DNA of 50,682 nt from Oxalobacteraceae bacterium (GTDB lineage: Bacteria > Pseudomonadota > Gammaproteobacteria > Burkholderiales > Burkholderiaceae_D): assembly GCA_021768485.1 (NCBI GenBank), contig JAIZVZ010000020.1:1-50682 (forward strand). The letters are read 5' to 3'. Below are positions 1 to 7,810 of this stretch, one piece after another (position 1 is the first letter of the stretch; each line of letters starts with the position of its first letter). The notes under the pieces were generated by a model. It ran no database searches. It saw nothing but the letters and a program-made list of their open reading frames with translations, and was not told where the DNA came from. Both the position numbers and the translations under genes were made by a program.

Positions 1-178
1 GCAGCGCCTGCTCGAACTCGCTCAATGCCGCCAGGCGCAAGGCGGGCGCACAATCGCCTTCGTCGGCCAGATCGTCGGCGCTGCGGGCAAAGGCGTAAAT
101 GGCCTCGACCGCGGGGCGTAAGCGCTTGGGCAATAAAATGGATGCAACTGGGAAATTTTCGTAGTGGTCAACCGCCAT
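1..178 (-). CDS. hpnC: Squalene synthase HpnC, N-terminal part (runs off window)
   Basis: Only the first 59 codons are present, and the gene continues beyond the left edge. The start codon is the complement of CAT at 176-178. The protein begins MAVDHYENFPVAS, followed by the aspartate-rich motif FARSADDLADEGD at residues 30-42. This combination is typical of HpnC, a squalene/phytoene-synthase-family enzyme of the HpnCDE route from farnesyl diphosphate to squalene for hopanoids. The Asp-rich motif would bind the magnesium-diphosphate. The gene is divergent from the RND efflux operon. hpnD and hpnE usually follow hpnC and would lie outside the window. The family call is firm; the exact HpnC assignment rests on the N-terminus alone. 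Confidence 0.85.
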   Translation of the reverse strand, partial: MAVDHYENFPVASILLPKRLRPAVEAIYAFARSADDLADEGDCAPALRLAALSEFEQAL

Positions 179-284
179 GCGTTTGTTTTCTTTTTAGTTT
201 GTTTTCTTTTTGATAACTGAATCGCTGACCCGGGTCCTCAACCAGTCTGGCAAGCGGAGGACTACGCGGCTTACGCTCAATTAG

Positions 285-312
285 TGACTTCAAAGTCATT
301 TACAATATTGTA
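285..312. promoter_or_regulatory. Candidate operator: two adjacent inverted repeats
   Basis: TGACTT-ca-AAGTCA at 285-298 is a perfect 6-bp inverted repeat. Two bases later TACAATATTGTA at 301-312 is a perfect 12-bp palindrome. A third palindrome, AATTATAATT, lies at 320-329. The second overlaps the putative -35 box and the third overlaps the -10 box of the efflux promoter, a layout typical of repressor sites. No regulator gene is adjacent in the window. Confidence 0.35.
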
Positions 313-328
313 GCTGTCAAATTATAAT
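299..328 (+). promoter_or_regulatory. Putative sigma-70 promoter of the RND operon
   Basis: TTTACA at 299-304 and a perfect TATAAT at 323-328 are separated by 18 bp. Transcription would start near 335 and give a leader of about 340 nt before the GTG start at 675. That leader would contain both tandem-repeat arrays. Confidence 0.45.
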
Positions 329-440
329 TGGTATTGAAAAGTCTTTAAGCATCAGACGTTCCAAGTACAATCCCCACTCGCCGCCGGACCGCCAGTACGT
401 CGGATACCGGTGCGCCACCTGTGTTGTGTTAATCACCACC

Positions 441-488
441 CAGTTGCATGCTCAGTTGCAAACCCTGTTGCAAACCCGGTTATAAAAT
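441..488. repeat. Quasi-tandem repeat, 12-bp unit x 4
   Basis: The units are CAGTTGCATGCT, CAGTTGCAAACC, CTGTTGCAAACC and a degenerate CGGTTATAAAAT. They lie between the putative promoter and the first gene of the efflux operon. Confidence 0.7.
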
Positions 489-498
489 TAACTGCAAA

Positions 499-550
499 AA
501 TCAGCTATAAGAATTAGCTATGAAAATTAGCTATGAAAATTGGCCATAAA
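499..550. repeat. Tandem repeat, 13-bp unit x 4
   Basis: The units are AATCAGCTATAAG, AATTAGCTATGAA (twice, identical) and AATTGGCCATAAA. They are contiguous over 52 bp and AT-rich against a GC-rich background, about 125 bp upstream of the efflux lipoprotein start. Confidence 0.85.
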
Positions 551-674
551 AGCGCGGCTGGAAATCAGCCGCAAAATCCGGGCAGATAGCCAATTGCCAC
601 AGACGCCGGGACGACAGGCCCGCGAGCGCGCTGTGCCCGATGCGAAGCATAGTAATTGGAAAAAGGAATATATC

Positions 675-1844
675 GTGGCTTTTAAGAAAATAAACGTGGG
701 TGCCGAGGTCTGTGCTGCCGTTGAGGCCGCCACCCGCGCGCTCGTCCTGGCTGCCGTGATCGTTTCCGTGGCCGCTTGCTCCAAAGCGGTCGACAAGCCT
801 GAAGAAGCGCGTCCGGTGCGCGTAATGGTGGCGCGCGCCGATACGGTCGGGGTCGATCTTGAATTTTCGGGAGAAGTGCGGCCGCGCATCGAATCGCGCC
901 TCGGTTTTCGGGTCGGCGGCAAGATCGTCAGCCGCCAGGTTGACGTCGGCAGCAGCGTCAAGCGCGGCCAGTTGCTGATGCAGCTCGATCCGCAGGATTT
1001 GAAGCTGGCGCAGACCCAGGCCAACGCCAGCTTGCGCGCGGCCGAAACCAATCGCGACGTGGCCAAGGCCGATCTGGCGCGTTACCGCGATTTGCGGGCC
1101 AAGAATTTTGTCAGCCAGGCCGTACTCGATGCCAAGGAGTCGGCCTTTACCGCCGCCCAGGCGAATGTCGATGCCAGTGCCGCCGCGTATAAGGGACAGG
1201 CCAATCAGGCCGCTTATGCGCAGTTACTGTCCGATGTCGATGGGGTTGTCACCGGCATCGAGGTCGAAGTCGGGCAGGTGGTGGGCGCCGGCACCCCTGT
1301 CGTCCGCGTGGCCAAGCGCGGCGAACGCGAAATCGTCATCGGATTGCCGGAAGACCAGGTCGATACGCTGCGCAAGGTCGAGACCGTCGAAGTGCGCCTG
1401 TGGGCCCGTCCCGATACCGTCATCAAGGGCCGGATTCGCGAATTGTCGCCGGTCGCCGACGCCGCCACCCGGACTTATGCGGCCAAGATCGCCATTGCCG
1501 ATAGTGCGGTCGATGCCAAACTGGGCATGACGGCACTGGTGCGTTTTTCGTCGCGCTCGCCGAGTGCCATGATCAAGGTGCCGCTGACGGCGCTGTTTCA
1601 CGAAAAAGATGCGAGTGCCGTATGGATCGTCGAGCATGGCGCGGTCAAACTGGTGCCGGTGCAAACGGCCGGCGTCAGCGGCAATGACGTGCTGCTGTCG
1701 AAAGGCGTGACGCCGGGCCAGACCATCGTCACGGCCGGCGTGCATCTGCTCAAGGTCGGGCAAAAAGTGACTATCCTCGGTGACGATGGCGCGCCGCCCG
1801 CGGTGCCCGCAGCCAGAACCGGCGCCGCCGGGACCGCCAAATGA
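675..1844 (+). CDS. RND efflux periplasmic adaptor (membrane fusion lipoprotein)
   Basis: This 389-residue HlyD/AcrA-family adaptor links an inner-membrane RND pump to an outer-membrane channel. I chose the GTG start at 675 because AAGGA (663-667) sits seven bases upstream and it places a signal sequence correctly. That sequence ends in the lipobox VAAC with Cys35 as the lipidated residue. A lipoyl half-domain (GKIVSRQVDVGSSVKRGQLL), an alpha-helical hairpin rich in Ala and Gln, the second lipoyl half (SDVDGVVTGIEVEVGQVV) and beta-barrel and membrane-proximal regions follow. The last codons overlap the pump start by four bases (ATGA), indicating one operon. No outer-membrane channel gene follows, so the pump probably borrows a channel encoded elsewhere. 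Substrates cannot be told from sequence. Confidence 0.9.
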   Translation: MAFKKINVGAEVCAAVEAATRALVLAAVIVSVAACSKAVDKPEEARPVRVMVARADTVGVDLEFSGEVRPRIESRLGFRVGGKIVSRQVDVGSSVKRGQLLMQLDPQDLKLAQTQANASLRAAETNRDVAKADLARYRDLRAKNFVSQAVLDAKESAFTAAQANVDASAAAYKGQANQAAYAQLLSDVDGVVTGIEVEVGQVVGAGTPVVRVAKRGEREIVIGLPEDQVDTLRKVETVEVRLWARPDTVIKGRIRELSPVADAATRTYAAKIAIADSAVDAKLGMTALVRFSSRSPSAMIKVPLTALFHEKDASAVWIVEHGAVKLVPVQTAGVSGNDVLLSKGVTPGQTIVTAGVHLLKVGQKVTILGDDGAPPAVPAARTGAAGTAK

Positions 1845-4800
1845 AGGGCGGCTTCAATCTGTCGCGCTGGGCGCTCGAGCATATACCGCTGACGCGCTAT
1901 CTGATGGCGGTCCTGATGCTGGGCGGCATACTCAGCTATGGCCAGCTGGGTCAGGATGAAGATCCGCCGTTTACGTTCCGCGCCATGGTAATCAGTGCCA
2001 AGTGGCCGGGGGCGACGCCCTTGCAAATTGCCGAGCAGGTGACCGATGTGCTCGAAAAAAAATTGCAGGAGACGCCATACATCGACAAGATCCGCAGCTA
2101 CTCGAAGGCTGGCGAGACGCTGATCATTTTGCAGTTGCGTGAATCGACGCCGCCCAAGGAAACGGCCGCCGCCTGGTATCAGGTGCGCAAAAAAATCGGC
2201 GATATCCGGGCCACGTTGCCGGCCGGCGTGCTGGGGCCGTTTTTCAACGATGAATTCGGCGACACTTATGGCTCCATTTTCGCCTTGTCGGGCGACGGCT
2301 TCAGCTATGCGCAGATGAAGGATTATGCCGATTTCGTGCGCCAGCAATTTCTGGGCGTGCCGCTGGTGGCCAAGGTCGAACTGTTCGGCGTGCAGGACGA
2401 GAAAATCAATATCGAGTTTTCTCAGCAAAAATTTGCCCAGCTCGGCGTCTCCTTCGATGCCATCGTCAACCAGATCGCGGCCCAGAATTCGGTCGAAGCC
2501 AGCGGCGTGCTGGAAACCCGCACCGACAATCTGCAGGTGCGCATCACCGGCGCGCTGACGACCGTGCGGGATCTGGAAAACCTGCAATTGCGCGCCGCCG
2601 GCACCACCTTTCGCCTCGGCGATTTCGCCAGCATCCGCCGCGAATACAAGGATCCGCCGCAAGACAAGATGCGCTACAACGGCAAGGACGTGATCGGGCT
2701 CGGGATTTCGATGGAAAAGGGCGGCAACATCATCGTCATGGGCAAAAATCTGCAGGCGACCGTGGACCGGATCCGCGCCAAGCTGCCGGTCGGTATCGAG
2801 CTCGAGCGCGTGGCCGACCAGCCGCGCGCGGTGACGGCCTCGGTCGGCGAGTTCGTCCATACGCTGATCGAAGCCGTGCTGATCGTGCTGGCGGTCAGTT
2901 TTGTGGCGCTCGGCCTGCATGACAATCCGCTGCGCATCGATGTGCGTCCGGGTCTGGTGGTGGCGCTGACGATTCCGCTGGTATTGGCCATTACCTTTTT
3001 GTTCATGCGCATTTTCGATATCGATCTGCACAAGATCTCGCTCGGGGCCCTGATCATCGCCCTCGGCCTGCTGGTCGACGATGCCATCATCGCCGTCGAA
3101 ATGATGGTGCGCAAAATGGAGCAGGGCTTTTCGCGCCTCGATGCCGCCACGTTTGCCTATACCTCGACGGCGATGCCGATGCTGACCGGCACCCTGATCA
3201 CCGCGGCCGGCTTCTTGCCGATCGGCCTGGCCAAGTCGGCCGCCGGCGAATACACGTTTTCCATGTTTTCAGTCAATGCGCTGGCGCTGATCGTGTCGTG
3301 GGTGGTGGCGGTGATGTTTACACCTTATCTCGGTTATTTGTTACTGAAAATCAAACCGGCGGTGGCCGGCGACGATCCGCACGCCGTCTACGATACGGCG
3401 TTTTATCGCCGTTTCCGGGCGCTTGTCGGCTGGTGCGTCTGCTGGCGCAAGACCACCATTGCGCTGACGCTGGCGGTGTTTGCGCTCGGCCTGTTCGGTT
3501 TTACCTTAATTGAAAAGCAATTTTTCCCCGATTCGAGCCGGCCTGAGCTGATGGTCGAGTTATGGCTGCCCGAGGGCGCCACGTTTGCCGCCACCGAGGC
3601 GCAGGCGAAAAAATTCGAAGCGTGGCTGCAAAAACAGCGCGGTGTCGAGAGCATCACCAGCTATGTCGGCACCGGCAGTCCGCGCTTTTATTTGCCACTC
3701 GATCAGATTTTTCCACAAACCAATGTTTCGCAAATCGTGGTCTTGCCGAAAGACCTCGATGCGCGCGAAGACTTGCGCCTGAAAATCACCGACTTGTTCA
3801 AGCACGATTTCCCCGAAGTGCGCGGGCGCGTCAAATTGCTGCCGAACGGGCCGCCGGTGCCGTATCCGGTCCAGTTCCGGGTCAGCGGCGGCGAGGTGGC
3901 GACGGTGCGCAAGATTGCCGATCAGGTCAAAGACATCATGCGGGCCAACCGCAACACGGTCGGCGTCAATGATAACTGGAATGAGGCTGTCAAGGTCTTG
4001 CGCCTCGATCTCGACCAGGACAAGCTGCGCGCCATCGGCGTGACCACGCAGACGGTGATGCGCACGGTAAATACCATTTTGTCGGGGACCACGGTCGGAC
4101 AATTTCGAGAAAGCAACAAACTGATCGATATCGTGGTCCGCCAGCCGGCCGCCGAACGCGCCACCATGGAAGTCTTGAACGGCACCTATATTCCGACCAG
4201 TTCCGGCAAATCGGTGACCTTGTCGCAGGTGGCGCGCCTGCATTTTGTGTGGGAGCCCGGCGTGGTCTGGCGCGAGGGGCGCGAATGGGCCGTCACGGTG
4301 CAGTCCGATGTGGCCGATGGCATTCAGGGGCCGACCGTGTCGGACCAGATCGGCAAGGATTTGACGGCCTTGCGCGCCGCCCTGCCGGCCGGCTACCGCG
4401 TTGTGCTGGCAGGGGCGGCGGCCGATAGCGGCGCTGCCGAGGCATCGATTGCGGCCAATGTGCCGCTGGTTATTTTCATCATCTTTACGCTGCTGATGCT
4501 GCAGTTGCACAGTTTTTCGCGTGCCGTGCTGGTGTTTTTGACGGGGCCGCTGGGGGTGGCCGGGGCCGCCATGGCGCTCCTGATTCTGCATCGGCCGCTC
4601 GGTTTTGTCGCCAACCTCGGCATCATCGCGCTGTTTGGCATGATCATCCGCAATTCGGTGATCCTGATCGACCAGATCGAGCAGGATATCGCGGCCGGCG
4701 CGGCGCCGTGGGATGCGATCATCGAATCGGCCGTGCGGCGCGCCCGCCCCATCGTGCTGACGGCCGCGGCCGCGGCGCTGGCCATGATCCCGCTGTCGCG

Positions 4801-4924
4801 TTCGGTGTTCTGGGGGCCGATGGCGGTGGCCATCATGGGCGGGCTGATCGTGGCGACCGCCTTGACCTTGCTGTTCCTGCCGGCGCTGTATGCGGCCTGG
4901 TTCAGGGTGAAAAAGCCGGCTTGA
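1841..4924 (+). CDS. RND efflux transporter permease subunit
   Basis: This 1027-residue inner-membrane pump belongs to the resistance-nodulation-division (AcrB-like) superfamily. It exports substrates from the periplasm or membrane using the proton gradient. TM1 is near residues 18-37, a first large periplasmic loop follows, and TM2-6 start near residue 340. A second periplasmic loop runs from about 570, with a second membrane bundle from about 880. The proton-relay aspartate pair is Asp413-Asp414 in GLLVDDAIIAVEMM. The N-terminal motif GQLGQDEDPPFTFRAMV and PFFNDEFGDTYGSIFAL resemble the TriC-like branch rather than classical AcrB; this is my recollection of the family, not a search. It is translationally coupled to the adaptor by ATGA overlap. 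Confidence 0.92.
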   Translation: MKGGFNLSRWALEHIPLTRYLMAVLMLGGILSYGQLGQDEDPPFTFRAMVISAKWPGATPLQIAEQVTDVLEKKLQETPYIDKIRSYSKAGETLIILQLRESTPPKETAAAWYQVRKKIGDIRATLPAGVLGPFFNDEFGDTYGSIFALSGDGFSYAQMKDYADFVRQQFLGVPLVAKVELFGVQDEKINIEFSQQKFAQLGVSFDAIVNQIAAQNSVEASGVLETRTDNLQVRITGALTTVRDLENLQLRAAGTTFRLGDFASIRREYKDPPQDKMRYNGKDVIGLGISMEKGGNIIVMGKNLQATVDRIRAKLPVGIELERVADQPRAVTASVGEFVHTLIEAVLIVLAVSFVALGLHDNPLRIDVRPGLVVALTIPLVLAITFLFMRIFDIDLHKISLGALIIALGLLVDDAIIAVEMMVRKMEQGFSRLDAATFAYTSTAMPMLTGTLITAAGFLPIGLAKSAAGEYTFSMFSVNALALIVSWVVAVMFTPYLGYLLLKIKPAVAGDDPHAVYDTAFYRRFRALVGWCVCWRKTTIALTLAVFALGLFGFTLIEKQFFPDSSRPELMVELWLPEGATFAATEAQAKKFEAWLQKQRGVESITSYVGTGSPRFYLPLDQIFPQTNVSQIVVLPKDLDAREDLRLKITDLFKHDFPEVRGRVKLLPNGPPVPYPVQFRVSGGEVATVRKIADQVKDIMRANRNTVGVNDNWNEAVKVLRLDLDQDKLRAIGVTTQTVMRTVNTILSGTTVGQFRESNKLIDIVVRQPAAERATMEVLNGTYIPTSSGKSVTLSQVARLHFVWEPGVVWREGREWAVTVQSDVADGIQGPTVSDQIGKDLTALRAALPAGYRVVLAGAAADSGAAEASIAANVPLVIFIIFTLLMLQLHSFSRAVLVFLTGPLGVAGAAMALLILHRPLGFVANLGIIALFGMIIRNSVILIDQIEQDIAAGAAPWDAIIESAVRRARPIVLTAAAAALAMIPLSRSVFWGPMAVAIMGGLIVATALTLLFLPALYAAWFRVKKPA

Positions 4925-5035
4925 GTGCGGCTGGCTGCGGGCGACGTCAAAAAAACCGCAAACTGGCTAAAATCCAGTAAAATATCGGGTTGATGTTGTC
5001 AGTCCCGCATGAATCATGATTCGGATGGCAAACTC

Positions 5036-5065
5036 AGGGCGACTGTTTTTGCAGGTCGCCCTTTG
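5036..5065 (+). terminator. Putative terminator hairpin after RND operon
   Basis: AGGGCGAC (5036-5043) pairs with GTCGCCCT (5055-5062) around a T-rich loop, followed by only a short T-rich tail. It lies between the pump gene and tRNA-Leu, so it would separate the two transcripts. The weak T tract lowers confidence. Confidence 0.4.
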
Positions 5066-5092
5066 TGCTCTTGCGAGCAATTGACGTAATTC

Positions 5093-5177
5093 GGGGATAT
5101 GGCGAAATTGGTAGACGCACTAGATTTAGGTTCTAGCGTTGAAAGACGTGTCAGTTCGAGTCTGACTATCCCCACCA
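5093..5177 (+). tRNA. tRNA-Leu (anticodon UAG)
   Basis: This 85-nt tRNA has acceptor arms GGGGATA/TATCCCC, a long class II variable arm, the T-loop GTTCGAGTC, and an encoded A-CCA 3' end. The anticodon stem CTAGA/TCTAG holds loop TTTAGGT, giving UAG for CUN leucine codons. It stands alone, just upstream of tig. Confidence 0.96.
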
Positions 5178-5219
5178 GCTATATGCAATGACAGCAGTAC
5201 GATAGTAACAAGTATATGA

Positions 5220-5249
5220 AGCAGTAATGCCAAGTCAAGCAGTAATGCC
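5220..5249. repeat. Direct repeat AGCAGTAATGCC, 18-bp period
   Basis: The 12-mer occurs at 5220-5231 and 5238-5249. An overlapping ATGCCGGGGC duplication follows at about 5245-5267. The repeats lie in the tRNA-Leu to tig spacer. Confidence 0.6.
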
Positions 5250-5396
5250 GGGGCCATCATGCCGGGGCAATGCGGTTTGGCTGGCAGCAGACATATACTC
5301 AGGCAGCACGGGTCGCGTCGCCGACTTGTGCCGATTAACCGGTGCCGGCGAACTTCGCTGCACTACAGAATTCTTAATTTTTTTTGGATGAATTAC

Positions 5397-6737
5397 ATGG
5401 CAACTGCAGTCGAAACTTTGGGTAAACTCGAACGTCGCGTGACACTGTCGTTTCCGATGGCCGCGGTGAAGGCGGAAGTCGAAAAGCGCTTGAAACAGCA
5501 TGCGCGCCAGGCCAAGGCGCCAGGCTTTCGTCCAGGTAAAGTGCCGATGAAGATGGTCGCCGCGATGTATGGCTATCAGACCGAAAGCGAAGTGCTCAAC
5601 GATCAGGTCGGCCGTGCGTTCAACGATATCGCCAGCGCCAATCAATTGCGCGTGGCCGGTCTGCCGTCGGTGGTGCCGAAAGACGGCGCCGAAGGCGAGC
5701 TGACTTTCGAAGCGACTTTTGAGATTTTCCCGGAAGTTGAAATCGGCGATTTGTCCAAGCTGACAATCGAAAAAGTGACGGCCTCGGTATCCGATGCCGA
5801 AATCGACAAGACCATCGACATCCTGCGCAAGCAACGCGTGCATTTCCACGTCAAGGGCGAAGCCGGCGAACACGGCGACGGCGGCCCTGATGTCGCAGCC
5901 AAGAGCGGCGACCGCGTCACCATCGACTTCGTCGGCAAGATCGACGGCGTCGAATTTGACGGCGGCAAGGCTGATGCCTATCCTTTCGTGCTCGGCGAAG
6001 GCCGCATGCTGCCTGAATTCGAAGCGGCAGCGACCGGCCTGAAAGTTGGCGAAACCAAGGTTGCGACGCTGAACTTCCCGGCCGATTACCATGGCGCCGA
6101 TGTCGCCGGCAAGACGGCTGAATTTTCGATCACGCTGAAAAAGCTCGAATGGCCGCATCTGCCGGAAGTCGATGCCGAATTTGCGAAGTCGCTCGGCATT
6201 GCCGACGGCAATCTCGACAAGATGCGCGAAGATATCAAGAACAATCTGGCGCGCGAAGTCAGCGGCCGCGTCAAGGCGATCAACAAGGACGCCGTCATGA
6301 ATGCGCTGCTGGCGACCGTGAGCATGGATTTGCCAAAGGTCCTGGTCACGCAGGACGTCGAACGCCTGATCGAATCGGCGCGTGCCGATGTCGCCAAGCG
6401 CGGCATGGATCCGGCAAAGATGCCTTTCCCGCCAGAGCAATTTACCGAGCAAGCCGAACGCCGCGTGCGTCTGGGCCTGATTCTGGCGCAACTGGTCAAA
6501 CAGCATGATTTGCAGGTCAAGCCGGAGCAAGTCAAGGCCAAGGTCGAAGACTTTGCGCAAAGCTACGAAGATCCGATGGAAGTGCTCAAGTATTATTTCG
6601 CCGATCGGTCGCGCCTGGGTGAGGTCGAAGCCCTTGTTTTGGAAGAAAACGTCGTCAACTACGTACTGGGCGTGGCGACTGTCACCGAAAAGACGGCTGC
6701 GTTCGATGAGTTGATGGGAAACAACCCACAAGCGTAA
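5397..6737 (+). CDS. tig: Trigger factor (ribosome-associated chaperone / PPIase)
   Basis: This 446-residue chaperone binds near the ribosome exit tunnel and folds nascent chains. The start [17 protein letters not shown] at 5397 matches the family N-terminus and has GGATGA just upstream; a second ATG nine bases earlier is possible. The ribosome-binding domain contains the signature [12 protein letters not shown] (about residues 40-51). A FKBP-like peptidyl-prolyl isomerase domain follows (about 165-255; [14 protein letters not shown]), then the helical C-terminal arms. The length is close to the E. coli protein (432). The gene precedes clpP and clpX as in most proteobacteria. There is no terminator before clpP, so read-through is likely. 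Confidence 0.97.
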   Translation: MATAVETLGKLERRVTLSFPMAAVKAEVEKRLKQHARQAKAPGFRPGKVPMKMVAAMYGYQTESEVLNDQVGRAFNDIASANQLRVAGLPSVVPKDGAEGELTFEATFEIFPEVEIGDLSKLTIEKVTASVSDAEIDKTIDILRKQRVHFHVKGEAGEHGDGGPDVAAKSGDRVTIDFVGKIDGVEFDGGKADAYPFVLGEGRMLPEFEAAATGLKVGETKVATLNFPADYHGADVAGKTAEFSITLKKLEWPHLPEVDAEFAKSLGIADGNLDKMREDIKNNLAREVSGRVKAINKDAVMNALLATVSMDLPKVLVTQDVERLIESARADVAKRGMDPAKMPFPPEQFTEQAERRVRLGLILAQLVKQHDLQVKPEQVKAKVEDFAQSYEDPMEVLKYYFADRSRLGEVEALVLEENVVNYVLGVATVTEKTAAFDELMGNNPQA

Positions 6738-6765
6738 TCGCTTTGCTACTCTTGAGTGAGTGGAA

Positions 6766-6795
6766 TTGCCGCCGTTTGCGAAAAGATTGTATAGT
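6766..6795 (+). promoter_or_regulatory. Putative clpP promoter overlapping inverted-repeat arm
   Basis: TTGCCG (6766-6771), an 18-bp spacer and TATAGT (6790-6795) form a plausible sigma-70 promoter about 100 bp upstream of clpP. The -35 box lies inside the left arm of a 15-bp inverted repeat. I do not see a convincing sigma-32 heat-shock promoter. Confidence 0.35.
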
Positions 6796-6864
6796 TGTGT
6801 CTTGATGGTGGCATCGGGGTCGCAATATCGATCGCGGTGCGGCGTGGCTGCGCAAACGGCGGCA
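6766..6864. repeat. Perfect 15-bp inverted repeat in tig-clpP spacer
   Basis: TTGCCGCCGTTTGCG at 6766-6780 is exactly the reverse complement of CGCAAACGGCGGCAA at 6850-6864, with 69 bp between the arms. The right arm ends about 17 bases before the AAGG ribosome site of clpP. In a tig-clpP read-through transcript the arms could pair and bracket the clpP leader. Confidence 0.8.
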
Positions 6865-6892
6865 AGGTGGGACTAACTTAAGGCGAAATACG

Positions 6893-7495
6893 ATGCAAGA
6901 TACTCAAATGCTGGGCCTGGTGCCTATGGTGGTAGAGCAAAGCGGTCGCGGCGAGCGCTCTTACGACATTTATTCGCGTTTGCTCAAGGAACGTGTGATC
7001 TTCATGGTCGGCCCGGTCAATGACCAGATGGCCAACCTGATCGTCGCCCAGCTGCTATTTCTCGAAAGCGAAAATCCGGACAAGGATATTTCGCTGTATA
7101 TCAATTCGCCAGGCGGTTCGGTTTCGGCCGGTCTGGCTATCTACGATACGATGCAGTTCATCAAACCTGACGTCTCGACGCTGTGCACAGGCATGGCGGC
7201 GTCGATGGGGGCTTTCCTGATGGCGGCCGGCACCAAGGGCAAGCGGTTTTCGCTGCCGAACTCGCGCATCATGATTCATCAACCGTCGGGCGGCTCGCAA
7301 GGCCAGGCTTCGGACATCGAAATCCAGGCGCGCGAAATCCTGTATTTGCGGCATCGCTTGAACGGCATTCTGGCCGAGCGGACCGGCAAGGATATCGAAA
7401 CAATCGCCAAGGACACCGATCGCGACAATTTCCTGTCGGCGCACGATGCGGTCGAATACGGCTTGATCGATAAAGTGCTGACAACGCGCGAGTGA
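6893..7495 (+). CDS. clpP: ATP-dependent Clp protease proteolytic subunit
   Basis: This 200-residue serine peptidase S14 forms the tetradecameric barrel that degrades substrates unfolded by ClpX or ClpA. The catalytic triad is visible as Ser104 (GMAASMGAF), His129 (MIHQPSGG) and Asp178, each offset by seven from the E. coli precursor numbering. The oxyanion and substrate-binding loop SPGGSVSAG is intact. The start at 6893 follows TAAGGCGAAATACG, with AAGG about nine bases upstream. It sits between tig and clpX. A stem-loop terminator follows at 7505, so clpX probably also has its own promoter. Confidence 0.98.
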   Translation: MQDTQMLGLVPMVVEQSGRGERSYDIYSRLLKERVIFMVGPVNDQMANLIVAQLLFLESENPDKDISLYINSPGGSVSAGLAIYDTMQFIKPDVSTLCTGMAASMGAFLMAAGTKGKRFSLPNSRIMIHQPSGGSQGQASDIEIQAREILYLRHRLNGILAERTGKDIETIAKDTDRDNFLSAHDAVEYGLIDKVLTTRE

Positions 7496-7504
7496 TTATT
7501 GGCA

Positions 7505-7563
7505 GGAAACGCCTCAAGGGCACTGTACGCCCGGGCGCGCAACGTTCGGGCGTTTCCTTTTCT
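7505..7563 (+). terminator. Rho-independent terminator of clpP
   Basis: GGAAACGCC (7505-7513) pairs with GGCGTTTCC (7549-7557). The 35-base loop contains a second GGGC/GCCC stem. A T-rich TTTTC follows. Confidence 0.6.
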
Positions 7564-7589
7564 GCGAGACGAAAAACACCTGCTGCACA

Positions 7590-7622
7590 GGTGCAAATAC
7601 GCTGCAAATGCGCTGCAAAATG
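7590..7622. repeat. Tandem repeat, 11-bp unit x 3
   Basis: The units are GGTGCAAATAC, GCTGCAAATGC and GCTGCAAAATG, contiguous in the clpP-clpX spacer. Confidence 0.7.
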
Positions 7623-7686
7623 AGCCGGCGCAAACGGTTTGCCGGCGAGCCGGCACCGGTGGCGAGGCGATTATTTTGCGACACGC

Positions 7687-7715
7687 TGCAGCTTTTTTCG
7701 CGCACCGTTTATAAT
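7687..7715 (+). promoter_or_regulatory. Possible clpX promoter
   Basis: A perfect TATAAT lies at 7710-7715. The matching -35 position 17 bp upstream is only TGCAGC, so the call rests on the -10 box and on the need for a promoter after the clpP terminator. Confidence 0.3.
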
Positions 7716-7771
7716 TGATCGCATAATGCGCTCAGACGCTGTCTCTTGCAGGGCCTTTTTGCTCCCGATTT

Positions 7772-7807
7772 ACCGAACACCTTATTGAACACCTTACTGA
7801 ACACCTA
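7772..7807. repeat. Tandem repeat, 12-bp unit x 3, abutting the clpX start
   Basis: The units are ACCGAACACCTT, ATTGAACACCTT and ACTGAACACCTA. The last unit ends three bases before the ATG of clpX and occupies the place where a Shine-Dalgarno sequence would be expected. Confidence 0.85.
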
Positions 7808-7810
7808 CTC

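Larger units (their letters stand above)
179..674. other. Divergent intergenic region hpnC / RND efflux operon
   Basis: This 496-bp spacer has no convincing gene. From left to right it holds nested inverted repeats with a plus-strand promoter candidate (285-329), a 12-bp quasi-tandem array (441-488) and a 13-bp tandem array (499-550). An open frame extends upstream of the efflux lipoprotein from 540, but it begins inside the 13-bp array and has no ribosome site, so I regard it as untranslated leader. Confidence 0.6.
7496..7810. other. clpP-clpX intergenic region
   Basis: This 315-bp spacer holds the clpP terminator (7505-7563), an 11-bp triplication (7590-7622), a TATAAT-like box (7710-7715) and a 12-bp triplication that runs almost to the clpX start codon (7772-7807). 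I see no gene in it. Confidence 0.6.

Noticed and set aside
5235-6731. 498-codon frame antisense to tig
   Set aside because: A shadow of trigger factor with no ribosome site or family features.
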